Shown here piece by piece: positions 1 through 6,192 of a stretch of 6,301 bases of DNA. The notes beneath the pieces are model-generated. The model was not told the DNA's origin and did no database searches. It saw only the letters and a program-made list of their open reading frames with translations. Position 1 is the first letter of the stretch. Every line of letters begins with the position of its first letter. The position numbers were made by a program, and so were the translations under genes. Origin of the DNA: Bifidobacteriaceae bacterium (lineage in GTDB: Bacteria > Actinomycetota > Actinomycetes > Actinomycetales > WQXJ01); the NCBI GenBank assembly GCA_031266115.1, contig JAISBQ010000249.1, positions 1 through 6,301 on the forward strand, in the 5' to 3' direction.

Positions 1-1
1 G

Positions 2-958
2 GAATATTGGCGTTGGTCCATCGTCGCGCTCGTCGTGATGGTGGCCGTTTCGGTCGCGGCCGGGTGGTGGATGGCCGGACGAATGCTGGCCCCTCTCGGA
101 GCGATGACAACGCGCGCCCAAGCGATGAACGCCGCGAACCTCGCCGGGGGATTCGACACATCCGGTCCCGCCGACGAACTCGCCGACCTCGCGTCCACCT
201 TCAACGCGATGCTTGCCCGCATCCAGGCCGCGTTCACCTCCGAACGCCAGTTGGTCGCGAATATGTCCCACGAGTTGCGCACTCCCTTGGCCACCCAACG
301 CGCGGTCCTGGAGTTGGCACTAGCCGACGATGCCGGCCCTCCCCCCAGTGACCTCGCCGTCGCCTCCCGCGTCGCTTTGGACCAGAACCGCCGCGCCGCC
401 GACATCATCGATGCCATGGCGGTGCTCGCCCGTGCGACCCACATCGCCAGCGACGAGGACCGCATGGACGAGGCGGTGGACGTGGGAACACTGGCGGCGC
501 GGGTTGTCGCGTCGCGGCGCGCCGGCGCCCAGAAGGCTGACGTCGACCTGACCCTTGAGCGGCCCGACAGTGACGGCGGGGCCGGCGGTGTCGTGGTGCT
601 CGGTGACCCGACCCTCCTGGAACGGTTGGTGGACAACCTGGTGGACAACGCTATCGTCCACAACGTGACGGGAGGGTGGGTGCGGGTGTGCGTCGACGCG
701 ATGGGCCGGGACGCAGTCCGCGTGTCAGTGATCAACACCGGCCCCGAGGTCGCCGAGTCGATGATCGCCGGGCTCATCCGGCCGTTCCGGCGCGCGGCCG
801 CGGCCCGCACCGGATCCCATCGGGGTCAGGGGCTGGGCCTCGCGATCGTCCAGGCCGTCGCGGACTACCATGCGGCGGAACTCACCATCCGTCCCCGCGA
901 CGGCGGCGGCCTCGACGTGACGCTCGACGTCCCTTCCGCGTGTGGTGAGCGTGAGTGA
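2..958 (+). CDS. Sensor histidine kinase, C-terminal part (5' end outside window)
   Basis: This is the membrane-bound sensor of a two-component system; it autophosphorylates on a histidine and passes the phosphate to a response regulator, which is not in the window and is probably encoded upstream. The frame is open to the left edge, so the first extracytoplasmic part is missing. A hydrophobic segment (bases about 17-85) is the last transmembrane helix. A HAMP-type linker follows (about 86-235, with the APL and DELADLASTFNAML motifs). The HisKA H-box reads NMSHELRTPLA, with the phospho-accepting His at bases 269-271. The HATPase_c domain shows an N-box (LVDNLVDNAIVHN, about 629-664) and a glycine-rich ATP-lid motif (HRGQGLGLAIV, about 818-850). 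The usual DxGxG G1 motif reads INTGP, with Asn in place of Asp, a change seen in some actinobacterial kinases. It ends in TGA 49 bp before the aminotransferase start. Kinase assignment is firm; the stimulus is unknown. Confidence 0.93.
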   Translation, partial: EYWRWSIVALVVMVAVSVAAGWWMAGRMLAPLGAMTTRAQAMNAANLAGGFDTSGPADELADLASTFNAMLARIQAAFTSERQLVANMSHELRTPLATQRAVLELALADDAGPPPSDLAVASRVALDQNRRAADIIDAMAVLARATHIASDEDRMDEAVDVGTLAARVVASRRAGAQKADVDLTLERPDSDGGAGGVVVLGDPTLLERLVDNLVDNAIVHNVTGGWVRVCVDAMGRDAVRVSVINTGPEVAESMIAGLIRPFRRAAAARTGSHRGQGLGLAIVQAVADYHAAELTIRPRDGGGLDVTLDVPSACGERE

Positions 959-991
959 GGATTCGCGTGGGCACCCACCGGCCACGTCAAC

Positions 992-999
992 GAAGGGGA
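992..999 (+). promoter_or_regulatory. Ribosome binding site deciding the aminotransferase start
   Basis: The purine-rich GAAGGGGA lies 8 nt before the ATG at 1008. The same frame is open further upstream to GTG codons at 942, 945 and 951 that would overlap the kinase gene, but none has a comparable Shine-Dalgarno sequence. The extra 22 residues they would add are low in family-like content. This favours 1008 as the true start. Confidence 0.7.
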
Positions 1000-1007
1000 T
1001 AGTCGGC

Positions 1008-2342
1008 ATGACAGCATTCGACCAGCTCAGCGGGGCCAACCTCGACGCGGCGGTCGCCGCAGCTTCTCGGTCACGCATCCTGGCACCGTGGTCCGTGCAG
1101 GGGCATCTGCCGGGAATCACGATCACTGGAGGCCGCGGAGCGGAACTGTGGGACCACGAGGGTCGGCGATGGCTCGACTTCACCTCCCAACTCGTCAACG
1201 CGAACCTTGGATACCAGCATCCGGCCCTGGTGGCCGCGATCACGGAGCAGGCGGCCACGCTCACCACCATCTCGCCCGCCACCGCCAACCTCGCACGGGT
1301 GCGGGCGGCCGAAGCGATCGTCCGGCACACCCCCGCTGAGCTCGACATGGTGTTCTTCACCAACGGCGGCGCCGACGCCGTCGAGAACGCCATCCGTCTG
1401 GCACGCCTGGCCACGGGACGGGCCAATGTCCTGTCGCTCTACCGCTCCTACCACGGCAACACCGGTGCCGCCATCGTGGCGACAGGCGATTGGCGTCGCA
1501 TCCCCAACGAGTTCGCCTGGGGACACCGGCACGTGTTCGGGCCCTACCTGTACCGCAGCGAGTTCTGGGCGACCACGGAGGCGGAAGAGTCCGAGCGCGC
1601 GTTGCGTCACCTCGACCACACCATCCAGGCGGAGGGGCCCGATTCCATCGCCGCGATCCTCATGGAGACCATCCCCGGCACCGCTGGTGTCCTCGTGCCC
1701 CCGCCCGGATATCTCGCCGGGGTCCGCCAGATCGCGGACCGGTACGGGACCTTGCTGATCCTCGACGAGGTGATGGCCGGGTTCGCTCGTGCAGGGGCAT
1801 GGTTCGCCCTCGACCTGTGGGACGTCACACCCGATCTGATGACCTTCTCCAAGGGCGTGAACTCCGGATACGTCCCGGCAGGGGGCGTGGCGATCTCCCG
1901 ACCCATCGCCGAGAGCTTCGCCGAGCGAGTCTTCCCCGGAGGACTCACGTATGCGGGCCATCCGCTGGCGATGGCGGCGATCCGGGCAAACATCGAGGCC
2001 ATGGAGGCCGATGACGTCGTGGCCGGTGCCGCACGCCTCGGCACCGAGATCCTCGGCCCCGGCCTGCGCCAGATCGCAGCGACCTGCCCACTGGTGGGTG
2101 AGGTCCGCGGCCTCGGGGCGTTCTGGGCGGTCGAGCTGGTGTCCGACCGCACCACCCGCGAACCCGCTGGGCCAGCGACGATGGCGAAGATCGCCGCCCG
2201 CGCCCGCGAGCGTGGCCTGCTCATTCTCACCGTCGCGAGCCGCATCCACGTGGCCCCACCGTGCATCATCACCCCTGACGAGGCACGCCGAGGGCTGGCG
2301 ATCCTGGCTGGCGTCCTCGACGAAGTGGGGCGGGAGGGGTAG
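1008..2342 (+). CDS. Class-III PLP-dependent aminotransferase (omega-transaminase type)
   Basis: This is a cytosolic fold-type I enzyme that moves an amino group, typically from an omega-amine or amino acid, to a keto acid such as pyruvate or 2-oxoglutarate via pyridoxal phosphate. The 444-residue length is normal for the class. The N-terminal part has a WDHEGRRWLDF segment (about 48-58) and NLGYQHP (66-72). PLP phosphate contacts are in FTNGGADAVENA (117-128), and the ring-stacking motif YHG is at 148-150. Asp253 in LLILDEVMAGF binds the PLP pyridine nitrogen, Lys282 in TFSKGVNSGY forms the Schiff base, and Thr314 in LTYAGHP contacts phosphate from the partner subunit. All expected catalytic residues are present, so it should be active. 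The SQLVNANLG and SKGVNSGYVPAGG segments resemble taurine- or beta-alanine-pyruvate transaminases more than ornithine or GABA enzymes, but the substrate cannot be settled from sequence. It lies 49 bp after the kinase gene, on the same strand, and may share its transcript. Confidence 0.93.
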   Translation: MTAFDQLSGANLDAAVAAASRSRILAPWSVQGHLPGITITGGRGAELWDHEGRRWLDFTSQLVNANLGYQHPALVAAITEQAATLTTISPATANLARVRAAEAIVRHTPAELDMVFFTNGGADAVENAIRLARLATGRANVLSLYRSYHGNTGAAIVATGDWRRIPNEFAWGHRHVFGPYLYRSEFWATTEAEESERALRHLDHTIQAEGPDSIAAILMETIPGTAGVLVPPPGYLAGVRQIADRYGTLLILDEVMAGFARAGAWFALDLWDVTPDLMTFSKGVNSGYVPAGGVAISRPIAESFAERVFPGGLTYAGHPLAMAAIRANIEAMEADDVVAGAARLGTEILGPGLRQIAATCPLVGEVRGLGAFWAVELVSDRTTREPAGPATMAKIAARARERGLLILTVASRIHVAPPCIITPDEARRGLAILAGVLDEVGREG

Positions 2343-2350
2343 GCGGGAGA

Positions 2351-2369
2351 CGCCATCGTCCACATGGCG
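2351..2369. terminator. Weak inverted repeat between convergent genes
   Basis: The 56-bp gap between the two convergent stop codons contains CGCCAT (2351-2356) and its complement ATGGCG (2364-2369) around a 7-nt loop. The stem is only 6 bp and has no T-run on either side, so termination activity is a guess from position. The gap also carries a 10-bp direct repeat, GCGGAGGTCA, at 2369-2378 and 2392-2401; the second copy covers the VKOR stop codon. Confidence 0.25.
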
Positions 2370-2398
2370 CGGAGGTCATGGTGCGCAGGGTGCGGAGG

Positions 2399-3109
2399 TC
2401 ACTGCCCGAATAGTGCGGCCCCATAGCGGACAAGGATCGCGACCACCACGGCGGTCAGCCACACGAGAACCACCACGAGATCGATACCCCGGGCACAGGC
2501 TGTGGCGAGGCGACGCTGGATCGGGGCGGGCAGGAACAGGTTGTTGTCACGGATGTTCACATGGGTGAGCGAGGAAAACACCAGGGTGGTGGACAAGGTG
2601 ACAAGCAGGCACCAGGGACACAGCGCCTTGATGTCGAACATCGCCTCGGCAAACAGCCAATAGGCGAACGCGAGGCCCGCCGTGTAGACCACCTGGGCGG
2701 CGGCCATGAACCACCGGGGAAAGCGCACAGCGCCCAGTGAGGCGACGGCGATGGTGATGACCACGGGTTCGGCCACCAGGCCCAAGAACGCGTTGGGGAA
2801 CCCGAACACAGACGCCTGCCACGCCAGTGCGACCGATCCGCAGCTGATCACCTCGTTGATGTTGCACGTCAGCGTGGCGAGGGGATTGGCCGCGAGGATC
2901 ACTGCGTCGACGGCCAGGACAAATGACGCGGTCAAGCTCAGCAGGCAGGAGGCGAGCATGGTGGAGAAGATCCACGTGGTGGTGCCGCGCAGCCGTGCGA
3001 GCCGGTCGAAGGGTGTGGGAGCGTGAGCGCGCGCCGGCGCCTCGATGGTGGGCACGGGTGCGGTCATGGGTGCCGCCTGTTCGGGTGAGGTGAGGGCACT
3101 GAGGGTCAT
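2399..3109 (-). CDS. VKOR-family membrane thiol oxidoreductase, stand-alone
   Basis: Bacterial vitamin K epoxide reductase homologues use quinone to re-oxidise a DsbA-like partner and so drive disulfide formation in exported proteins; in many actinobacteria VKOR replaces DsbB. The 236-residue protein starts with a polar, Pro/Ala-rich tail (1-40) and has about five hydrophobic segments (roughly 45-75, 108-127, 132-155, 162-182, 208-230). The diagnostic cysteines are present: a loop pair Cys82/Cys90 (CNINEVISC, seven residues between them, as in human VKOR) and the active-site CPWC at 164-167. A conserved Asn occurs in FPNAFLG (104-110). No thioredoxin-like domain is fused, so a separate partner is expected elsewhere. 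The start is uncertain: neither ATG 3109 nor the internal ATG at 3067 (residue 15) has a strong Shine-Dalgarno sequence. It lies 166 bp downstream of the large secreted-protein gene on the same strand and converges with the aminotransferase. Confidence 0.9.
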   Translation of the reverse strand: MTLSALTSPEQAAPMTAPVPTIEAPARAHAPTPFDRLARLRGTTTWIFSTMLASCLLSLTASFVLAVDAVILAANPLATLTCNINEVISCGSVALAWQASVFGFPNAFLGLVAEPVVITIAVASLGAVRFPRWFMAAAQVVYTAGLAFAYWLFAEAMFDIKALCPWCLLVTLSTTLVFSSLTHVNIRDNNLFLPAPIQRRLATACARGIDLVVVLVWLTAVVVAILVRYGAALFGQ

Positions 3110-3191
3110 GGCGGACCGGTCGGTGGGCGGCCGAGACCCATCAGGGACGGTACCGGATGCCGAGGGCCGTCGGCGACGGTTTGCCGGGTGT

Positions 3192-3291
3192 CCGGATGTC
3201 CGATGCCCTCCTAGCGCATCCCCACGACGACGGCGCCCCGATCACATCCACGTATGCCGGATGGCTGGCGCCCTCCTAGAGGTACCCCACG
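3192..3291. repeat. 35-bp imperfect direct repeat, one copy over the stop codon of the large gene
   Basis: Bases 3192-3226 and 3257-3291 align without gaps at 27 of 35 positions. The best-matching parts are CCGGATG, GCCCTCCTAG (3205-3214 and 3270-3279) and CCCCACG. The right copy contains the last codons and TAG of the secreted-protein gene; the left copy lies 65 bp further on, in the non-coding gap before the VKOR gene. On the minus strand both copies read TAGGAGGGC, which looks like a Shine-Dalgarno sequence but has no convincing start codon after it. The rest of the 166-bp gap (3110-3275) shows only a short 5-bp-stem hairpin (3167-3179). Confidence 0.6.
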
Positions 3292-5951
3292 GGCGTGTCG
3301 GCCGCGGCCATGTGGACGATGGCGCGCCCCACCTCGGATGGTACCGCCCCCGCTGGCAGGCCGTGTCCACGGGCGGTCACCGCGACATGTCCCGCGTCGA
3401 TGTCCGCTTGGGTGAGGACAAGCCGGACCGTGATGCGGGCCACCTCGCCGGGGCGCAGGATGCCTGCGGCATCGGGCCGGGGCCATGAGCTGCCGGCGAG
3501 GCGATGGTGGAGCCCAGGTGTCAGGTCCAGGCCGACATCGGTGAGCGTCACTGTGCCGGTGTTGGCGATCTCCACCTCGTGGGCGATGACCTGGCCCACC
3601 GCGCAGGGAGTCTTGAGTCCCGAGGCGTCTGCCCGCACCGTGAGCCTGAGACCCGTGGCGCTGCGCAGGACGGTGTCGATGCGGGTGGTGGCGACGACAT
3701 CGTCGGTGTCCACGCTCGGCGCGCCGGATGGACGCTCAGCGCGAACCACGGCGGTGCTCGTGACGAAACCGGCGTCCACCTGGGGTTGGATGAGGACGGC
3801 CGAGCCAGTGGCGTTGACCCACTCACCTGGGGCGAGCGTCCCCGGTTCGGCCGGGTCGGGCCAGGTACCGAACACGGCCGGACCGCGGAGCGCCGGGTCG
3901 GTGAGGCGCAACCCGTTGAGCGTGGTGGCACCGGTGTTGACGATCCGATAGGTGTACCCGATCGCCTGGCCGGCGTGCGGCGCCTGGGTGATGCGGTCGC
4001 GCGACGCCGTGGCGGTGAACGTGAGCTGCGAGGTTTGGGGATGCGCGAGGACGGCCTGCGCGGCGGCGGGCGTGATGGCGGAGCCGTGGCGGGTGCGCGC
4101 GTGGACCTCGCCAGCGAAGGTGATCAGCCCTGCGTCGACATCGCCCTGAGTGACCTGGTGGATGGCCGTCCATACTCTCGTTTCGCCGGGCATGAGGAGG
4201 CCAGGCTGGCCAGCTGAGGGCCAGCCTCCCGCTCTGATGGACGATGCCGCCGACCGGCTCGCGAGCGTGACAGACCTGAGCGCAACGTCGCGGAGGGGTT
4301 GGTTGCCCGTGTTGCTGGCCACCAGCGTGAACGCTACCGGCTGGCCAACAGCGAACGCAGCCGGGACCGACGGGATCGCCCCGGCCACCAGGTCGAGCCC
4401 GTGGGCCGGGCGCAGCGCCACGTCAAGGGCGTAGGTGGCCTCGACGTTATCGGTCGGGTTGGCTACCTTGCCGCCGGGCCGTTCTCCGTCCACCCGCGCG
4501 ACGGTGTTCACGGATCGGGCGTCCACCTCGGGGTCTCCTAGCGTGTGGGTTCCCGTCGCCGCGACCGACTGTCCGGGGAGGAGTGCCCGTTCTGCGCCGG
4601 GCCACGGGTCGAACACCGGCGGGCTGGTGAGTAGCGGATCGGTGACGGCAATGTCCGAGACGGTGGTGTTTCCGGTGTTGGACACCGTGTAACGGATTGC
4701 CATCTCGTGGCCGGCTGTCGGTGGGTCGGCGGCTCCGGACAGGTCCGGTGTCGCCGAGAGCGTCAGCTCGGTCACGGTCTTCAGCGGAATGGAGATCCCC
4801 ACGGTGGCGTGGACGTCATCGGCGTGGTTGGACGGGTTGCCTCCGGGGCGCTCGGCCGTGGCGACCGGCGTGGCCACGAGGTGTCCGGCATCGATGGTGG
4901 TCTGGGTGATCCGATAGGCGAGGGTGCCCGTCATGGCCTGGCCGGGGGCGAGGGTTCCCGGTGTGCCCGGCCACGTCTCGCCGCTGGGGGCGACCGCGCG
5001 CGGCGAATCGGCGAGGGCGACGTCGGTGAGGGTGGTGTTCCCGTTGTTGGCGACAGCGAACACCATGGCGATGATCTGGCCCGCGCGGGGCGGGGACGTG
5101 GGGCGCGGGGTTTCGCCCACCTTGATGAGGTTGACCGATGGCCTGCGCTGGAGCGGAAGAGTGAAGGTGGTCTCGTGGATGACGTCATCGGCCGGGTCCT
5201 GGCGGCTGCCGCCCGGCCCCTCCCCGCGGACCACGAGGGTGTCGGTGAGGATGCCGGCATCGATGTGGGCCTGGGTGGGACCGTAGCGTCCAGACGCCGT
5301 TACCCGCTCCCCCGGTTTCAACGTCCCCTCGGTGTGCGGCCACTCGGCCATGACGGGCCCATGCGCGAGGAGCGGGCTGGTGAGGGTGATGTCCGCGACG
5401 GTGGTTTCTCCGGTGTTGACCAGCGTAAACGTCGCTTTGATCCGACTGGTGGTGTCGGGAGGCCGCGTGGGGATATCGGTGCGAGTGGCCGTGAGCTCCA
5501 GGCGCGGCGCGACTTGCGGGGCAGTTGGGCGTGTGTGGGCTGGCCCGGTGGGTGATCCGGTCGGACGGGCCGTGTGTGGGGTTGTTGGGCGTGTGTTGGC
5601 TGGCCCGGTGGGTGATCCGGTCGGACGGGCCGTGTCTGGAGTTGAGGGGCGCGTGTGGGCTGCACCCTCGCCGCCGGCGGGGGACATCGGTCGCGCGGCG
5701 AGCTGAGGCGGGCTGGCGTGCGCGCGGGCGGCACTCACCGCGGGGCCTGTTGGACCGGACGACCCCGGACCAGGCGGCTGGGCACGGGCGGTGCTCACCT
5801 GAGCGGCGAGCACAACGAGCACCGCGAGCGCGGCGAGCGTGCTGTGCGGACCCACTATCGCTCGCCGCGGACGCGCGAGTACGGTCCTGAGCAGGGGATC
5901 AGCGCGGAGATGCCTCTGATCTGTGCCGATGATGCGTGTCGTATGCCCCAT
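3276..5951 (-). CDS. Large secreted protein with six DUF11/DUF7507-like repeats
   Basis: I do not recognise a named gene. The 891-residue product has a long basic N-terminal region, then a hydrophobic stretch with the core LAALAVLVVLAAQ (about 38-51), ending in TARA before Q, a plausible Sec signal sequence. A Pro/Thr/Ala-rich linker (about 58-149) contains 20-residue repeats. Six domains of about 115 residues follow, from about residue 150 to 883. Each carries variants of N(T/N)G-x-T-T-x-x-D, then WP, then GTLAPGE, then TQxxIDAG, the pattern of extracellular beta-sandwich repeats used as stalks in actinobacterial surface proteins. The chain stops right after repeat six with VGYL: there is no LPXTG motif, C-terminal membrane helix or wall-binding domain. 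Only one cysteine is present. ATG 5951 is preferred because GGGGG lies 6 nt upstream; GTG 6026 (916 residues) and GTG 5855 are alternatives. Likely a structural or adhesive secreted protein; function is inferred. Confidence 0.85.
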   Translation of the reverse strand: MGHTTRIIGTDQRHLRADPLLRTVLARPRRAIVGPHSTLAALAVLVVLAAQVSTARAQPPGPGSSGPTGPAVSAARAHASPPQLAARPMSPAGGEGAAHTRPSTPDTARPTGSPTGPANTRPTTPHTARPTGSPTGPAHTRPTAPQVAPRLELTATRTDIPTRPPDTTSRIKATFTLVNTGETTVADITLTSPLLAHGPVMAEWPHTEGTLKPGERVTASGRYGPTQAHIDAGILTDTLVVRGEGPGGSRQDPADDVIHETTFTLPLQRRPSVNLIKVGETPRPTSPPRAGQIIAMVFAVANNGNTTLTDVALADSPRAVAPSGETWPGTPGTLAPGQAMTGTLAYRITQTTIDAGHLVATPVATAERPGGNPSNHADDVHATVGISIPLKTVTELTLSATPDLSGAADPPTAGHEMAIRYTVSNTGNTTVSDIAVTDPLLTSPPVFDPWPGAERALLPGQSVAATGTHTLGDPEVDARSVNTVARVDGERPGGKVANPTDNVEATYALDVALRPAHGLDLVAGAIPSVPAAFAVGQPVAFTLVASNTGNQPLRDVALRSVTLASRSAASSIRAGGWPSAGQPGLLMPGETRVWTAIHQVTQGDVDAGLITFAGEVHARTRHGSAITPAAAQAVLAHPQTSQLTFTATASRDRITQAPHAGQAIGYTYRIVNTGATTLNGLRLTDPALRGPAVFGTWPDPAEPGTLAPGEWVNATGSAVLIQPQVDAGFVTSTAVVRAERPSGAPSVDTDDVVATTRIDTVLRSATGLRLTVRADASGLKTPCAVGQVIAHEVEIANTGTVTLTDVGLDLTPGLHHRLAGSSWPRPDAAGILRPGEVARITVRLVLTQADIDAGHVAVTARGHGLPAGAVPSEVGRAIVHMAAADTPVGYL
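3303..5504 (-). repeat. Six-fold domain-encoding repeat array
   Basis: Approximate limits on the minus strand are R1 5504-5157, R2 5138-4785, R3 4772-4416, R4 4400-4041, R5 4028-3663 and R6 3650-3303. R1, R2, R3 and R5 are the closest to one another and share the late motif E(R/G)P-x-G followed by DD or DN. R4 is the most divergent: it has an insertion before its WP motif and lacks the ERPGG motif. R6 also lost the DD motif. Units are similar as protein but not obviously as DNA, so the array is old rather than freshly amplified. Confidence 0.8.
4203..4227. repeat. Perfect 9-bp inverted repeat inside the secreted-protein gene
   Basis: AGGCTGGCC (4203-4211) and GGCCAGCCT (4219-4227) are exact complements around a 7-nt loop. 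They fall in the divergent part of repeat 4, in the codons for the SAGQPGLL segment. This could form a strong hairpin in mRNA, but there is no T-run, and GC-rich coding sequence can produce such stems by chance. Confidence 0.5.
5521..5662 (-). repeat. 60-bp tandem duplication encoding a Pro/Thr-rich linker
   Basis: Bases 5521-5580 and 5581-5640 match at 55 of 60 positions, and a partial, more degraded third copy starts at 5641 and fades near 5662. The period is a whole number of codons, giving a 20-residue unit with ARPTGSPTGPA at its core. The near-identity points to recent slippage or unequal recombination. Linker length is therefore likely to vary between strains. Confidence 0.9.
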
Positions 5952-5957
5952 GCGCCG

Positions 5958-5962
5958 CCCCC
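5958..5962 (-). promoter_or_regulatory. Likely ribosome binding site of the secreted-protein gene
   Basis: On the minus strand GGGGG lies 6 nt before ATG 5951. It is not a perfect Shine-Dalgarno sequence, but it is better placed than anything seen before GTG 6026 or GTG 5855. An AAGGA (5972-5968) is further away, at 16 nt. Confidence 0.4.
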
Positions 5963-6078
5963 GGTTGTCCTTGTGCCGTTTCGGGGGCTGGCCGTCGCTG
6001 CCCCGCAGCCATCCTCGCGGCGCCACCCGCCGAGCGCACGAGCCGCCCGGTCAAGCTCAGCCGTTGGTCACAACGCCG

Positions 6079-6181
6079 CCCCCGTCCTCCCTGTCCTCCC
6101 TGTCCTCTGTGCTCCCTGTCCTCCCTCCCCGTCCGCCCTCCCCTCCCTCCATCCCTCCCGCCCTGTCCTGCTCCTCCCCCC
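6079..6181. repeat. Polypyrimidine (+) / polypurine (-) tract with G-quadruplex potential
   Basis: About 90 of 103 bases are pyrimidines on the plus strand. The left part contains a nonamer GTCCTCCCT at 6084-6092, 6093-6101 and 6118-6126, with degenerate units between. On the minus strand the tract has many GGG and GGGG runs spaced by one to four bases (densest around 6121-6164), which fits G-quadruplex or triplex formation. It lies in the gene-free stretch 5952-6192, between the secreted-protein start and the transposase end. That stretch shows no other clear gene or promoter. Confidence 0.75.
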
Positions 6182-6192
6182 GGCCGACCCTT

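Noticed and set aside
725..1426. A minus-strand open frame crossing the kinase and aminotransferase junction
   Set aside because: It overlaps two well-supported genes on the other strand and its Arg/Ala-rich product resembles no family I know.
1071..2363. A long open frame (about 430 codons) antisense to the aminotransferase
   Set aside because: It mirrors a gene with all catalytic motifs, its translation is rich in Gly/Asp/Arg with no recognisable domain, and long antisense frames are expected in high-GC DNA.
3145..3254. A short GTG-started minus-strand open frame of about 36 codons in the gap before the VKOR gene
   Set aside because: The SD-like AGGAGG is too far from the GTG and the peptide shows no features; it is likely chance.
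3504..5555. Several long plus-strand open frames opposite the secreted-protein gene
   Set aside because: Their translations are low-complexity Arg/Gly/Val-rich shadows, with no domain and no convincing ribosome binding sites, while the minus strand gives regular repeat domains.
5521..5662. The repeated block as a CRISPR array
   Set aside because: The copies are contiguous with no spacers, a whole number of codons long, and encode the linker of the secreted protein in frame.
6049..6054. TTGACC on the minus strand as a -35 box for the large gene
   Set aside because: No -10-like AT-rich hexamer lies at the expected 16-18 bp spacing; the sequence there is GC-only or nearly so.
2930..6061. A shared 14-bp string, CGGTCAAGCTCAGC, in the VKOR gene and near 6048-6061
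   Set aside because: One copy is ordinary coding sequence, no further similarity surrounds either, and an isolated 14-mer match can be coincidence.
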